Positions 17,320 to 25,820 of a stretch of DNA of 64,000 nt are shown here, piece by piece. Source of the DNA: Cytobacillus oceanisediminis (GTDB lineage: Bacteria; Bacillota; Bacilli; Bacillales; Cytobacillaceae); contig NZ_CP065511.1 of NCBI RefSeq assembly GCF_022811925.1, positions 1,419,501 to 1,483,500 on the forward strand, written 5' to 3'. The translations under genes were made by a program, and so were the position numbers. The notes beneath the pieces were generated by a model. That model saw only the letters and a program-made list of their open reading frames with translations. It was not told the DNA's origin and did not search any database. Each line of letters begins with the position of its first letter. The stretch's first letter is position 1.

Positions 17320-18317
17320 TAGAAAATGGCATTCAATATTAAATAAACAATGCCAGCCAGGGTGGCCGAGATTGGCAAGGTGATTACCCATGTAATAAGC
17401 ATTCTCTGCGCTGTTCCCCATTTTACTCCTTTTAGCCTGTGGGCAGAACCTACACCCAGGATAGAAGAGGAGATAACATGAGTTGTACTGACTGGCAAAT
17501 GGATATACGTTGCACCGAAGATGATCATAGCGCCTGTTAAGTCTGCTGCCACTCCATTTATAGGACGGATTTTCATGATTTTTCCGCCGACTGTTTTAAT
17601 GATTTTCCAGCCGCCGACAGAAGTTCCGAGACCCATGGCTAATGCACAGGAGAACTGTACCCAAAAAGGGATATCAGTTGTTGTAACATAATTGTTTGCA
17701 ATCAGAGCCATTGTAATGATACCCATTGCTTTCTGTGCGTCATTTGTTCCATGTGTATAGGATTGCAGAGCAGCAGTGAAAATTTGGATCAGCCTGAAGT
17801 TCCGGTTAGTTTTAGTCAGGTTGTTGTGTTTGAAAACGATCTTGAAAATGCTGTAAACAATAAAACCGACTGCAAATGCAATTAACGGCGAAAAGATAAG
17901 TGCCTGAAGGATTTTTAAAAATCCCTGATAATTTAGAGCTGAAAATCCTGCTGCCGCAATCGCAGCACCGGCAATCGACCCTATGATCGCATGAGAAGAG
18001 CTGCTTGGGATGCCATAATACCAGGTCAGCAGGTTCCAGAATATCGCAGCGATTAAAGCGGCTAGGATGACAAGAGAACCATTCTGCAAGGTAAAAGGGT
18101 CCACAATATCTTTGGTAATGGTTTTAGCCACTCCAGTAAATGTCATGGCACCAACAAAGTTCATGACGGCTGCCAATATGATGGCGTGCCTTGGTTTAAG
18201 CGCCTTGGTGGAGACCGAGGTAGCTATTGCGTTTGCTGTATCGTGAAAACCATTGATAAAGTCAAATGCCAGGGCCCCAATGACAATTAAGATCGTTATA
18301 ATAAATATTGCATCCAT
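17319..18317 (-). CDS. pit: PiT-family low-affinity inorganic phosphate transporter
   Basis: A 332-residue phosphate permease with about ten membrane segments. The PHO4/PiT signatures are visible: DFINGFHDTANAIATSVST near the N-terminus (about residues 19-37) and, in the second half, YTHGTNDAQKAMGIIT (about residues 182-197), both duplicated GxxxAN/D-type phosphate-binding elements. It is co-transcribed with the DUF47 gene 12 bp upstream, as in the B. subtilis ykaA-pit pair. Confidence 0.94.
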   Translation of the reverse strand: MDAIFIITILIVIGALAFDFINGFHDTANAIATSVSTKALKPRHAIILAAVMNFVGAMTFTGVAKTITKDIVDPFTLQNGSLVILAALIAAIFWNLLTWYYGIPSSSSHAIIGSIAGAAIAAAGFSALNYQGFLKILQALIFSPLIAFAVGFIVYSIFKIVFKHNNLTKTNRNFRLIQIFTAALQSYTHGTNDAQKAMGIITMALIANNYVTTTDIPFWVQFSCALAMGLGTSVGGWKIIKTVGGKIMKIRPINGVAADLTGAMIIFGATYIHLPVSTTHVISSSILGVGSAHRLKGVKWGTAQRMLITWVITLPISATLAGIVYLILNAIF

Positions 18318-18329
18318 TGTGATCGCCCC

Positions 18330-18947
18330 TTAAGCATTTTTCATAATGATGGTTTCAAGCGTATTGGCGACATTCTGGCAGCTGTCAGCAATTTCTTCCA
18401 GCGTTTCATAAATTTCTTTATACTGAATGATTCGAATAGGATCTTTTTCTGTGGCAAAAAGATGCTTGATTGACTGACGGCGGACTCCATCACATTTGGA
18501 TTCGTAATCTTTAATTTTGATTGCATGCTCTCTGATCTGCAGTAATTTCTTAGTTGAAAGAAGTACCACGCATTTTTCAATTTCAATTGCACAATTCTTA
18601 ATCGCATCCACGAACTTCAGCATAAATTCATCAGCCTGTGTCATGGAATACATTTCAAATAAATCAGCACATTCTTCAAAGCCATCGAGCACATCATCCA
18701 TGCTCATAGCGAGGTGGAGGATATCTTCTCTTTCAATCGGCGTAATAAAAGCGTTATTTAGTTCTTTAATGACTTCATGAACATAGGAATCGCCCTTTGT
18801 TTCATAATCCTTCATTGTTTTTGAAAAGGTTTTTAAATCACTGACATTGTTAATCTTATAGTCGGCAAAGTAAATTGCACTATCTTTTAAATTCACAGAA
18901 ATATTGCTTAACAATGTGTTAAACTTGTCCTTCTTCTTAAAAACCAT
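18330..18947 (-). CDS. ykaA: DUF47 (PhoU-like) protein, partner of Pit
   Basis: A 205-residue, wholly helical, charged cytoplasmic protein of the DUF47/PhoU-like family. These are regulators of Pit-type phosphate transporters. Characteristic segments are MSMDDVLDGFEECADLFEMY (about residues 84-103) and IYETLEEIADSCQNVANTLE near the C-terminus (about residues 179-198). It is the promoter-proximal gene of the ykaA-pit operon. A direct role in gating Pit is inferred from the conserved gene pair. Confidence 0.92.
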   Translation of the reverse strand: MVFKKKDKFNTLLSNISVNLKDSAIYFADYKINNVSDLKTFSKTMKDYETKGDSYVHEVIKELNNAFITPIEREDILHLAMSMDDVLDGFEECADLFEMYSMTQADEFMLKFVDAIKNCAIEIEKCVVLLSTKKLLQIREHAIKIKDYESKCDGVRRQSIKHLFATEKDPIRIIQYKEIYETLEEIADSCQNVANTLETIIMKNA

Positions 18948-19086
18948 TTTTTTACCCCCAATTATTTTAGGAAAAATTCAATCAAACGTAATTATTTTAT
19001 ACGAAATCGACAAAATATGATAGTTTTTTTTATTACAGTAATATTCCCCAGTTTAATGAGAATAAACGAAGAGACTATTTATAACT

Positions 19087-19120
19087 GAAAGAAAGACACC
19101 GCCAAACTCGGCGGTGCCTT
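19087..19120 (-). terminator. Terminator of the FusB-like gene
   Basis: The plus-strand inverted repeat GACACCGCC-AAACTC-GGCGGTGCC (19095-19118) reads leftwards into TTTCTTTC. Confidence 0.8.
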
Positions 19121-19141
19121 AATTATGGGATGGATGACCAT

Positions 19142-19780
19142 CTATCCTTTCAGCCTTCCAATAAAATCATGTAGTTTTTGCAGTGAATTCAAATTTTCAT
19201 TGCATTTCTGGCTGTCATGGCAAATGTAATTTCCTTTTTTTGTATAAGTGCCCAACTGAGTACCCTTGGTTTCAGTTAAGAACATGCCTGTTTCTTCAAA
19301 TTTGCTGCAGATGGCACAGATTCCTTTTTTGCTCAGCGGTTTGAATGTTCCATATATGCCAGTCAGTTTGCCATCGAGCAGGCTGATCATATACTTCCTG
19401 TTTGTGCCTTTGTCGTCCCATCCCAAGTAGCTGATTTCCCTGAAATCGATATCTTCAAGTGCTGGTATCTTTAATTTTTTTGCTTTAGGGAACAGCTTTT
19501 TGATGGATTGTTCCGTCAAAGATGCAAACGGTATTACATATTCCTTTATTTGTGCCAAGAAGGCATCAGCCTGATCTCTTTCTTTTATATCAATGATCGG
19601 TGAAAGAAGCTGCTTTTGTTCCTCGCTAAGTTCTTCAAAAAGCCCCAACACTTTTTCGCTAGAAAGAGATTTCAGTGCATTCAGCACTCCTGTATCATTG
19701 ACAGATGCATGGCCATTAATAAGCACTTGCGTCTGATATTTAATAAAATTATATTGATCATTTCTGATGAAAGGATCCAT
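19142..19780 (-). CDS. FusB-family EF-G-binding protein
   Basis: A 212-residue protein, the length of staphylococcal FusB (213). FusB proteins bind elongation factor G and release it from the ribosome, giving fusidic acid resistance. The helical N-terminal domain spans about residues 1-75; the C-terminal part holds a four-cysteine zinc finger, CAIC near residue 156 and CHDSQKC near residues 190-196. The ATG at 19780 follows AGGAGTG. Chromosomal FusB homologues are common in Bacillaceae without known exposure to the drug, so a role in translation under stress is as likely as resistance. Monocistronic. Confidence 0.85.
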   Translation of the reverse strand: MDPFIRNDQYNFIKYQTQVLINGHASVNDTGVLNALKSLSSEKVLGLFEELSEEQKQLLSPIIDIKERDQADAFLAQIKEYVIPFASLTEQSIKKLFPKAKKLKIPALEDIDFREISYLGWDDKGTNRKYMISLLDGKLTGIYGTFKPLSKKGICAICSKFEETGMFLTETKGTQLGTYTKKGNYICHDSQKCNENLNSLQKLHDFIGRLKG

Positions 19781-19920
19781 TATACTCACTCCTATACCTT
19801 TAGCACCTTTATATATCACCTTCACTTTAAAAGAATTACATAAAAATGTAAATGTATAAAACAATTAGGAAATGAACACGGCATATGAAAAAGCACTGAA
19901 CAAGGTCCAGTGCGAAGATT

Positions 19921-20184
19921 TCACTTTTTATAAACTATTTTTTTGATTGTTTCGACTGAAAGAAAATATTCTTCCGCCAATTGGCTAATTGTTTTGCCGT
20001 TTTGGAAGGCACCTTTAATAGAACAGTTCCTTTCATCCAGAGCTTTTCTCGCTCCAGAGCGTGAGCCCCATTTTTCGTAGTCCTTTTCAGGCTTGGGGAT
20101 ATATATAGCCTCACCCTGAACATATTTTTGTATTTCTGCTATCAAATTCTCCGGTAAAACGGCATTAGCTTTTACATAACTCAT
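19921..20184 (-). CDS. CD3324-type small HTH protein (Mor-like)
   Basis: An 87-residue protein with a conserved N-terminus (MSYVKANAVLPENLIAEIQ), a middle KWGSRSGARKALDERN segment and a C-terminal helix-turn-helix: SQLAEEYFLSVETIKKIV (about residues 68-85). It resembles the Mor-transcription-activator-like HTH family named CD3324 in genome annotations. The ATG at 20184 has AAGGAG upstream; the longer reading from 20235 has none. The role is unknown, presumably DNA binding. Confidence 0.75.
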   Translation of the reverse strand: MSYVKANAVLPENLIAEIQKYVQGEAIYIPKPEKDYEKWGSRSGARKALDERNCSIKGAFQNGKTISQLAEEYFLSVETIKKIVYKK

Positions 20185-20277
20185 TTCTGCCAGCTCCTTA
20201 TTTATTTTTGACAATAAAAAATGAATAAGGTGCAAAGCCGATATCAGAAATGGTTTTAGCTGAATGGGCGATAATAA

Positions 20278-20370
20278 TTAGTCTATTACCGCCTCATGCA
20301 AAGTATCGCCACCAATATCAGGCTTTGCATGAGACGCTGCATTATCAGGCATTGCAACTGCAATGGCCAC
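20278..20370 (-). CDS. Candidate 30-residue small protein with internal hairpin
   Basis: A GTG at 20370 sits 8 bases after AGGAGG and opens a 30-codon frame (MAIAVAMPDNAASHAKPDIG is the beginning of it). An in-frame ATG at 20376 is too close to the ribosome binding site. Within the frame, CTCATGCAAAG (20293-20303) and CTTTGCATGAG (20323-20333) form a perfect 11-bp inverted repeat around a 19-nt loop. I do not recognise the peptide. It could be a real small gene, or a noncoding element with a fortuitous frame. The rest of the 20185-20575 spacer holds nothing else I can support. Confidence 0.35.
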   Translation of the reverse strand: MAIAVAMPDNAASHAKPDIGGDTLHEAVID

Positions 20371-20575
20371 TTTCATCACCTCCTAAAAAGTGTTTTTCTA
20401 TATTATAAATAAAAATGATTGCCATTGCATTTAACACACTAATCCGACAAAATCTAATCAGTCCTTGTCACCACTTGATTCTTGCAGATTTTTCTGATAA
20501 TATATTTTTCTGCCCACGCGTTTGCTCATATGTCCTTCTCCATTGCGGCTGAAAAACAATTGAAAGGAGAAACAT

Positions 20576-22843
20576 ATGCCATCTGAATTTGAACACCCCG
20601 ATTTTCAGCAGGAGACTCAGCGGCTGGAATTTACGAAACGTTATATTGATGTCGTGATTAAAACTTCAGAATCCAGCAAAGATAAGTTTCAGGAGAATAT
20701 GAAAGAAGCTTTCGAAGACGTTGATTGGCTTGAATCCAGTTTAAGTTACTCTTCTTTACTGACAAATGCCCGTTTTTTTGAGATGTCCAAAGATGAATTA
20801 AAACAATTGAAAAAAGCCCGGAAAAAGCCTTATTTCGCCAGAATTGATTTCTTAAGGGAAGATTTAAACGAAAAAGAGATTTTATACATAGGCAAAACTT
20901 CATTGTATTCAAGGGAGAATCAAGAGCAGATTATTGTTGACTGGCGTTCTCCGATAGCCAATTTATACTATGAAGGCAGGCTGGGTGAGGTTCAATACCA
21001 TTCCTATGAAGAAAGCTTTACGGGTCATCTGTCATTGAAAAGGCAATATTTGATTGAAGACGGGATTCTGGATGAAATCCGGGATATAGACCTCACGACT
21101 ACAGATGAATTGCTTCAGGAATCACTGTCTAAAAGCTCAAGCAACCGCCTCACTGAAATTATTTCAACCATTCAGGAAGAACAGAACAAAATAATTCGTG
21201 CTGATTTAAATAAGCCCATCATTGTTCAGGGGGCAGCAGGCAGCGGTAAGACAACGATTGCCCTGCACAGGATAAGTTATTTCATTTATCAGTACAAAGA
21301 AAATTTTGCCCCTGAACAGCTTATGATTCTGGCACCGAGCAGGCTATTCATTGATTATATTTCAGAAGCTCTTCCAGAGCTTGGGGTAGAAAGAGTCCGC
21401 CAGACTACCTACCAGGAATATGTGCTGGCATGTCTTGGCGAAGATCTTAAAATGGCTGATGACAGTAAATTGGTGAATTTGCTCGAAGGCCATGGCAGTG
21501 AAGAAGCAAACCTTGCAGCCTGGGCATCATCCATTAAAGGATCGCCTGTTTTTCAAGTAATCCTCGGCAATTACCTAAAAGAAATTTATAATAGCTTCTG
21601 CCCTAGTGATGATTTTATGGTAGATAAATTCAGGCTGTTCAGCCATAAGAAATTCTTCCAGCTTTTTTTGGTGGATTACAATTATCTGCCTCTTTATCGA
21701 AGACTCGAAAAATTAAAGGCTGTGCTTCAAAACGATCTTGCTAAGAAAAAGAAAAATATCATAAAGAAAATTGAAACGTATTATGACGAGAGAATCGAAA
21801 GGGCCCTTTACAGAGGGAAAGACCCTGAAAAAAGAAGACTGTATGTTTCAGATGCGCTTGATAAAAAAGCAGCCAGACTGGAAGAATTAAAGAAAAGCTT
21901 CAGAACTGCTGTGCCAAGATACATGAAGCAATTTCCGAAAAAAAGCCTGATCCGTTATTATAAAGACCTATTTGAAGACTCCATCCGTCTATCAAGATTA
22001 TCAGGCGGGAAATTGCCTGTAAAAGATGCAGATCTACTATGTAAATACTGCCAGAAATTGTTCAGAAAAAAAGTTTATGAGAGAGAAGACTTAGCTTTAA
22101 TGCTTTACTTGCAGGAAAGCCTTTTTGGCATTCCTAAAGAGCTGAAGGCAAAAAATATCGTCATTGATGAAGCACAGGATTACAGTTTCATGGAGCTCCT
22201 CTCTTTAAAAAAGTCACTTGAAACGGATATGTTCACATTAGTGGGGGATCTTGCACAGGGAATTCATTCCTACAGGGGACTAACAAGCTGGCAAGAGGTT
22301 CTTGACTTTATTTTTCCGCGTGCAACATATACAGAGCTTCAAAAAAGCTATCGTACCACAGTGGAAATCATGGAAAAGGCGAATGAATTGCTCAAGCTTC
22401 TTCCCTATTCATTCCCCGAAGTGGAGCCGGTTGTCCGCCATGGGAAAAGTCCTGAATTTATCAAGAGAGAGAATGGCCACGGTCTTGTACAGCAGCTTGA
22501 GGAACTGGTAATTTCATTGAAAGAAGAAAATTATAAAACGTTTGCGGTGATCGGGAAAACGATGAAAGACTGCCTGCTCATTCATGGCCTTTTTGAAGAG
22601 CATGCCAAACTCCCTTTTAAACTGCTGCAGGAGCAGGAAAGTATACCAAAGGATGAAATCGTTATCGTACCTTCCTACTTGGCAAAGGGCCTCGAATTTG
22701 ATGCGGTCATGATTCTATCACTTGAAGAAGAATTTTCCAGAGAATATGAATTGGATATTAAGCTTCTTTATGTCGCCATGACACGGCCTCTGCACCGATT
22801 ATATTTCTATGGACTGGAAAAAAACAATTTTATTATAGGATAA
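20576..22843 (+). CDS. helD: HelD-like RNA polymerase recycling helicase (UvrD superfamily 1)
   Basis: A 755-residue superfamily 1 ATPase of the HelD type (774 residues in B. subtilis), which binds RNA polymerase and helps release stalled complexes. Motifs in order: Walker A GAAGSGKTT (about residues 218-226), Walker B IDEAQD (about residues 529-534), motif IV SYRTTVEI (about residue 592), motif V AKGLEFDAVMIL (about residues 702-713) and motif VI LYVAMTRP (about residues 736-743). A long coiled-coil-like insertion (about residues 370-470) corresponds to the finger-like arm, and the helical N-terminal ~75 residues to the secondary-channel arm. ATG after AAAGGAG. Monocistronic with its own terminator. 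Confidence 0.92.
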   Translation: MPSEFEHPDFQQETQRLEFTKRYIDVVIKTSESSKDKFQENMKEAFEDVDWLESSLSYSSLLTNARFFEMSKDELKQLKKARKKPYFARIDFLREDLNEKEILYIGKTSLYSRENQEQIIVDWRSPIANLYYEGRLGEVQYHSYEESFTGHLSLKRQYLIEDGILDEIRDIDLTTTDELLQESLSKSSSNRLTEIISTIQEEQNKIIRADLNKPIIVQGAAGSGKTTIALHRISYFIYQYKENFAPEQLMILAPSRLFIDYISEALPELGVERVRQTTYQEYVLACLGEDLKMADDSKLVNLLEGHGSEEANLAAWASSIKGSPVFQVILGNYLKEIYNSFCPSDDFMVDKFRLFSHKKFFQLFLVDYNYLPLYRRLEKLKAVLQNDLAKKKKNIIKKIETYYDERIERALYRGKDPEKRRLYVSDALDKKAARLEELKKSFRTAVPRYMKQFPKKSLIRYYKDLFEDSIRLSRLSGGKLPVKDADLLCKYCQKLFRKKVYEREDLALMLYLQESLFGIPKELKAKNIVIDEAQDYSFMELLSLKKSLETDMFTLVGDLAQGIHSYRGLTSWQEVLDFIFPRATYTELQKSYRTTVEIMEKANELLKLLPYSFPEVEPVVRHGKSPEFIKRENGHGLVQQLEELVISLKEENYKTFAVIGKTMKDCLLIHGLFEEHAKLPFKLLQEQESIPKDEIVIVPSYLAKGLEFDAVMILSLEEEFSREYELDIKLLYVAMTRPLHRLYFYGLEKNNFIIG

Positions 22844-22850
22844 AACTTTT

Positions 22851-22881
22851 AGCAGCTGATTTTTCAGGCTGCTTTTTTTTG
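22851..22881 (+). terminator. Terminator of helD
   Basis: AGCAGC pairs with GCTGCT across TGATTTTTCAG and is followed by eight T. Confidence 0.88.
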
Positions 22882-22926
22882 CCTAAAAGCACTTCGAACT
22901 TCAAAAAAATAATTTTAATGTCCATT

Positions 22927-22952
22927 GTTTAGGACATTTTTTCACCGGGAAA
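22927..22952 (+). promoter_or_regulatory. SigB-like promoter upstream of a structured region
   Basis: GTTTAG (22927-22932), 14 bp, then GGGAAA (22947-22952), compared with the SigB consensus GTTTAA-N12-15-GGGTAT. It is the only plausible promoter I find between helD and the hairpins at 22970-23060. It overlaps an inverted repeat TGTCC/GGACA (22919-22936). Confidence 0.35.
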
Positions 22953-22969
22953 ATCAATCTTACATAAGA

Positions 22970-23060
22970 AGGGATAGCGAAAAATCCGCGATATCACAAT
23001 CCCGGCATTTGCCGTTTATATAGATGGGCGATTGCATCCCTCGGGCAATCGCTTTTGTTT
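22970..23060 (+). ncRNA. Candidate structured RNA or yvgN leader ending in a terminator
   Basis: Three successive hairpins: GGGAT...ATCCC with an internal GCG...CGC, then CGGCATTTGCCG, then GCGATTGC/GCAATCGC (23028-23052) with a T-rich tail. The last is a convincing intrinsic terminator although no gene ends here, so it either terminates a small RNA or is an attenuator for yvgN 80 bp downstream. I do not recognise a named riboswitch class. Confidence 0.4.
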
Positions 23061-23140
23061 TGAAAGTGTAAATAGTAGGTCTCCTTTTCATGCAAATGAT
23101 AAAATGAAGTAAAAAACATGGAAGGAGATGATTTCATCAT

Positions 23141-23968
23141 ATGAAGGATATCAGCAGCACTTTAACCTTGCATAATGGAGTTGAAATGCCCCAATTCGGG
23201 CTGGGAGTATATAAAGTAGAAGAGGGCCAGCAGGTTGAAGACACGGTGAAAAATGCAATAAACATAGGCTACAGGCTAATTGATACCGCTGCCTTTTATG
23301 ACAATGAAGAGGGTGTTGGAAGGGCAATAAAAGAAAGCGGTGTTCCCAGGGAAGATCTTTTCATAACGACAAAGGTGTGGAATACGGACCAGGGATATGA
23401 GCAAACTTTAGATGCCTTTGATAAGAGTTTAAAGAAGCTGGGTTTAGATTACATCGATTTATATCTAATCCATTGGCCAGTTAAGGAGAAATACCTGGAA
23501 ACCTGGCGAGCGCTTGAGAAGCTTTATTGGGATGGAAAGGTAAGAGCTATCGGCGTGAGCAATTTTCAAATTCATCATTTAAAGGACATAATGGAAAACT
23601 CAGCTGAAAAGCCTGCAGTCAATCAGGTTGAGCTTCATCCTCTTCTATCTCAGGTAGAAATGAAGGCATTTTGTGATGATCACAATATAAAAGTGGAGGC
23701 TTGGTCTCCAATTGCAAGGGGCAGAGTGCTGGAGGACCCTGCCATAAAAGAAATTGCCGAAAGTCACGGCAAATCATCAGCCCAAATTATATTAAGATGG
23801 CATCTCCAAAACGGTATGATCGTAATCCCCAAATCAGTTAAAGAAGAAAGATTAAGGGAAAATGCAAATATTTTTGATTTTGAATTAACTGAAGAAGAAA
23901 TGAAACAAATGAATACATTAAATAAAGATCAGCGATTTGGGGCCGACCCGGACAAATTTGATTTTTAA
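23141..23968 (+). CDS. yvgN: Aldo/keto reductase, YvgN-type glyoxal/methylglyoxal reductase
   Basis: A 275-residue NADPH-dependent reductase (B. subtilis YvgN is 276). The catalytic tetrad is visible: Asp and Tyr in DTAAFYDNEEGVG (about residues 49-61), Lys in FITTKVWN (about residues 78-85) and His in LIHWPVK (about residues 110-116). The C-terminal IPKSVKEERL segment binds the NADPH phosphate. In B. subtilis the enzyme detoxifies glyoxal and methylglyoxal; substrate range here is inferred. The upstream terminator-like structure may attenuate it. Confidence 0.92.
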   Translation: MKDISSTLTLHNGVEMPQFGLGVYKVEEGQQVEDTVKNAINIGYRLIDTAAFYDNEEGVGRAIKESGVPREDLFITTKVWNTDQGYEQTLDAFDKSLKKLGLDYIDLYLIHWPVKEKYLETWRALEKLYWDGKVRAIGVSNFQIHHLKDIMENSAEKPAVNQVELHPLLSQVEMKAFCDDHNIKVEAWSPIARGRVLEDPAIKEIAESHGKSSAQIILRWHLQNGMIVIPKSVKEERLRENANIFDFELTEEEMKQMNTLNKDQRFGADPDKFDF

Positions 23969-24048
23969 TTAAGCTATTCAAAAAGCATCCTTAGGGGTGT
24001 TTTTTGTTTTTATAAATTTTTTCCAGAAGAATAGTTTTTAAATTTTTG

Positions 24049-24073
24049 GTTTTAGATAGAGAATCCTGGGTAA
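24049..24073 (+). promoter_or_regulatory. Putative SigB promoter of ywzA
   Basis: GTTTTA (24049-24054), 13 bp, GGGTAA (24068-24073): a good match to the general-stress sigma-B consensus, about 105 bp before the start of a gene whose family is stress induced. Confidence 0.5.
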
Positions 24074-24178
24074 TTTAATTGTACAAGCAGATAAGATCAC
24101 CAAAAGCTGCGCAGCTACTGAATGAAATTCTTAATCTGAACAGAAACTAAATTAAATCAAAACGAGGAGTGATTTTCA

Positions 24179-24439
24179 ATGTTAAGCTTTTTATGGGCAT
24201 TAATTATAGGTGGTATCATTGGTTGGTTAGCAGGTATGATTTTGGGAAGAGATATTCCAGGAGGAATTATTGGGAACATCATCGCTGGTTTCATTGGTGC
24301 ATGGTTAGGTTCATTAATCCTTGGTGATTGGGGTCCTGTAGTAGCTGACTTTGCTATTATTCCTGCTTTAATTGGTGCTATCGTGCTTGTATTCATCGTA
24401 GGCTTCATCATGAAGGCTATGCGCAAATCTCATGACTAA
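24179..24439 (+). CDS. ywzA: GlsB/YeaQ/YmgE-family stress membrane protein (YwzA-like)
   Basis: An 86-residue hydrophobic protein with three membrane segments and glycine-rich turns (GGIIGWLAGMILGRDIPGG at about residues 12-30; FIGAWLGSLILG in the second half). This is the transglycosylase-associated/GlsB family found in Gram-positive and enteric stress regulons; the molecular role is unknown. ATG after GAGGAGTG. A SigB-type promoter upstream and a terminator at 24452-24481 make it a monocistronic stress unit. Confidence 0.9.
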   Translation: MLSFLWALIIGGIIGWLAGMILGRDIPGGIIGNIIAGFIGAWLGSLILGDWGPVVADFAIIPALIGAIVLVFIVGFIMKAMRKSHD

Positions 24440-24451
24440 TAGAATCATTTG

Positions 24452-24481
24452 AAAGAAGTCCCATATGGGGCTTCTTTTTTT
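24452..24481 (+). terminator. Terminator of ywzA
   Basis: AAGAAGTCCC pairs with GGGGCTTCTT (one G-T pair) and is followed by a T run. Confidence 0.88.
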
Positions 24482-24511
24482 GCGCTGAAAGCCTCTGCTT
24501 CTAAGTTTTAG

Positions 24512-24541
24512 TGAAATAAAAGCTGCCTCTGAACGGCAGCT
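24512..24541 (-). terminator. Terminator of the RluA-family gene
   Basis: AGCTGCC/GGCAGCT (24521-24541) reads leftwards into TTTTATTTC. Confidence 0.8.
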
Positions 24542-24552
24542 CTAAATCGTTA

Positions 24553-25473
24553 TTAAAAGGAATACGGATCAATTCCCTTAAAAATCTCAGGATCATCTAA
24601 AAAAGGCGCATGACAGACTATGGTTTCCTCTAAGAATGGGTGTGGAATCTCAAGTTTTACGGCGTGCAGTGCCTGCCGTGGAAAAGCAGGTTTCCCGCCA
24701 TATAAAATATCCCCTGCAAGAGGATGTCCGATATGGCTGAGGTGAACACGGATCTGATGTGTTCTGCCTGTATCCAGAAGGCATTTAATAAGTGAAAGAT
24801 TTAGCTTAGGAAAGTACTCAATTAGTTCATAGTTCGTGACAGCAGGCTGGCCGCTGGGGGATACTCTTCTTCTGGTTGGATGATGCCTGTCCCGCCCAAT
24901 TTGTTCGCTGATGGTTCCTTTGATCTTTGAAATCCTGCCATGAACCAATGCTAAATATGTGCGTTTAATAGTTCGTTCCTCCAATTCTTTATCCAGGATT
25001 GCTCCTGCCAATGCATGTTTCGCAAATAAAATGGCACCGGTCGTATCTCGATCCAGGCGATGTATATGTTTTATGCTACTGGATTCACCCTGCATCTGCA
25101 TATGAAAGGCTGCAGCGTTTGCTAAGGTATTATTTTGCTCTGGAGAATTAGGATGCGTGTCCATGCCTGCAGGCTTATTCAAAACAAGTAAATGATCATC
25201 TTCAAAGAGTACTTCGATGTCATAATAAGAGGGTATTAGGCCCAAATCTTCCTCCTTGAAGAAATGGAATTTTAATTTATCCCCTGCATGCAGCGGCTTT
25301 GTCCAATTGGCTGGTTCATCATTGGTTAATACCTGCTTGTTCATCCTCATATTGTGTGTCTGTTTTTTGGGTGCTCCCCATAATGTCCGGACTATATATT
25401 CGAGGGAATACCCTTCCCAGTGAACAGGCACCTCTATTTCACACCATTCGCCAAACCTTTGTATTTTTACCAT
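24553..25473 (-). CDS. yhcT: RluA-family pseudouridine synthase (YhcT-like)
   Basis: A 306-residue RNA pseudouridine synthase. The N-terminal ~85 residues form an S4-like region (LEYIVRTLWGAPKK, then GDKLKFHF). The catalytic domain contains LLVLNKPAGMDTHP (about residues 96-109), the catalytic aspartate motif HRLDRDTTG (about residues 137-145) and the substrate-binding LDTGRTHQIRVHLSHIGHPL (about residues 229-248). It matches YhcT of B. subtilis in length and neighbourhood (yhcU next to it). The modified rRNA position is unknown. Confidence 0.92.
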   Translation of the reverse strand: MVKIQRFGEWCEIEVPVHWEGYSLEYIVRTLWGAPKKQTHNMRMNKQVLTNDEPANWTKPLHAGDKLKFHFFKEEDLGLIPSYYDIEVLFEDDHLLVLNKPAGMDTHPNSPEQNNTLANAAAFHMQMQGESSSIKHIHRLDRDTTGAILFAKHALAGAILDKELEERTIKRTYLALVHGRISKIKGTISEQIGRDRHHPTRRRVSPSGQPAVTNYELIEYFPKLNLSLIKCLLDTGRTHQIRVHLSHIGHPLAGDILYGGKPAFPRQALHAVKLEIPHPFLEETIVCHAPFLDDPEIFKGIDPYSF

Positions 25474-25581
25474 AAATTGCTCCTTATCCTGATTGAATAA
25501 TCGTGACTTTTATACATATAAATTAATTACAATAATATATTAGTCTTAAAAAACAGCTGATAAAAGGAATAGGTGTTCACA

Positions 25582-25600
25582 AAATATTATTGTAATATTT
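25582..25600. promoter_or_regulatory. Perfect AT-rich inverted repeat between divergent yhcT and yhcU
   Basis: AAATATTA-TTG-TAATATTT lies in the shared upstream region of two divergent transcription units. It may be an operator, but AT-rich palindromes also arise by chance. Confidence 0.3.
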
Positions 25601-25700
25601 AAAGTCACCTTCTATTTTGCTGAAAATGGAGTTAATATAGTACTTTAGGACCAATTATAAAGCATTATGCCTGTTCCATCTATTTCCGCAGGAGGAATAA

Positions 25701-25820
25701 ATGTCAACAAATCCCTTCTCTATGGGTATAATTACCACCCTAAAGGGCTTTCAGAATATGATATTCTTATGTATATATTACGAACTGATTACAAGGATTA
25801 CAAAGGTGGGTTATCAGTGA
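25701..25820 (+). CDS. Candidate 39-residue leader ORF of yhcU
   Basis: ATG at 25701 follows AGGAGG with 5-base spacing, a stronger signal than that of yhcU itself. The 39-codon frame has a hydrophobic middle (MIFLCIYYELI) and its stop TGA overlaps the yhcU GTG by the GTGA arrangement typical of translational coupling. The peptide is not recognised. The other frame here is open too (continuous with yhcU back to 25667), so coding evidence is modest. Confidence 0.35.
   Translation: MSTNPFSMGIITTLKGFQNMIFLCIYYELITRITKVGYQ

Noticed and set aside
19142..19780. Acquired fusidic-acid resistance gene on a mobile element
   Set aside because: No mobile-element signs surround it and the base composition looks like its neighbours; chromosomal FusB homologues are usual in this group.
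20293..20333. CRISPR or attachment-site repeat
   Set aside because: It is a single inverted repeat, not a direct-repeat array, and there is no integrase or cas gene nearby.
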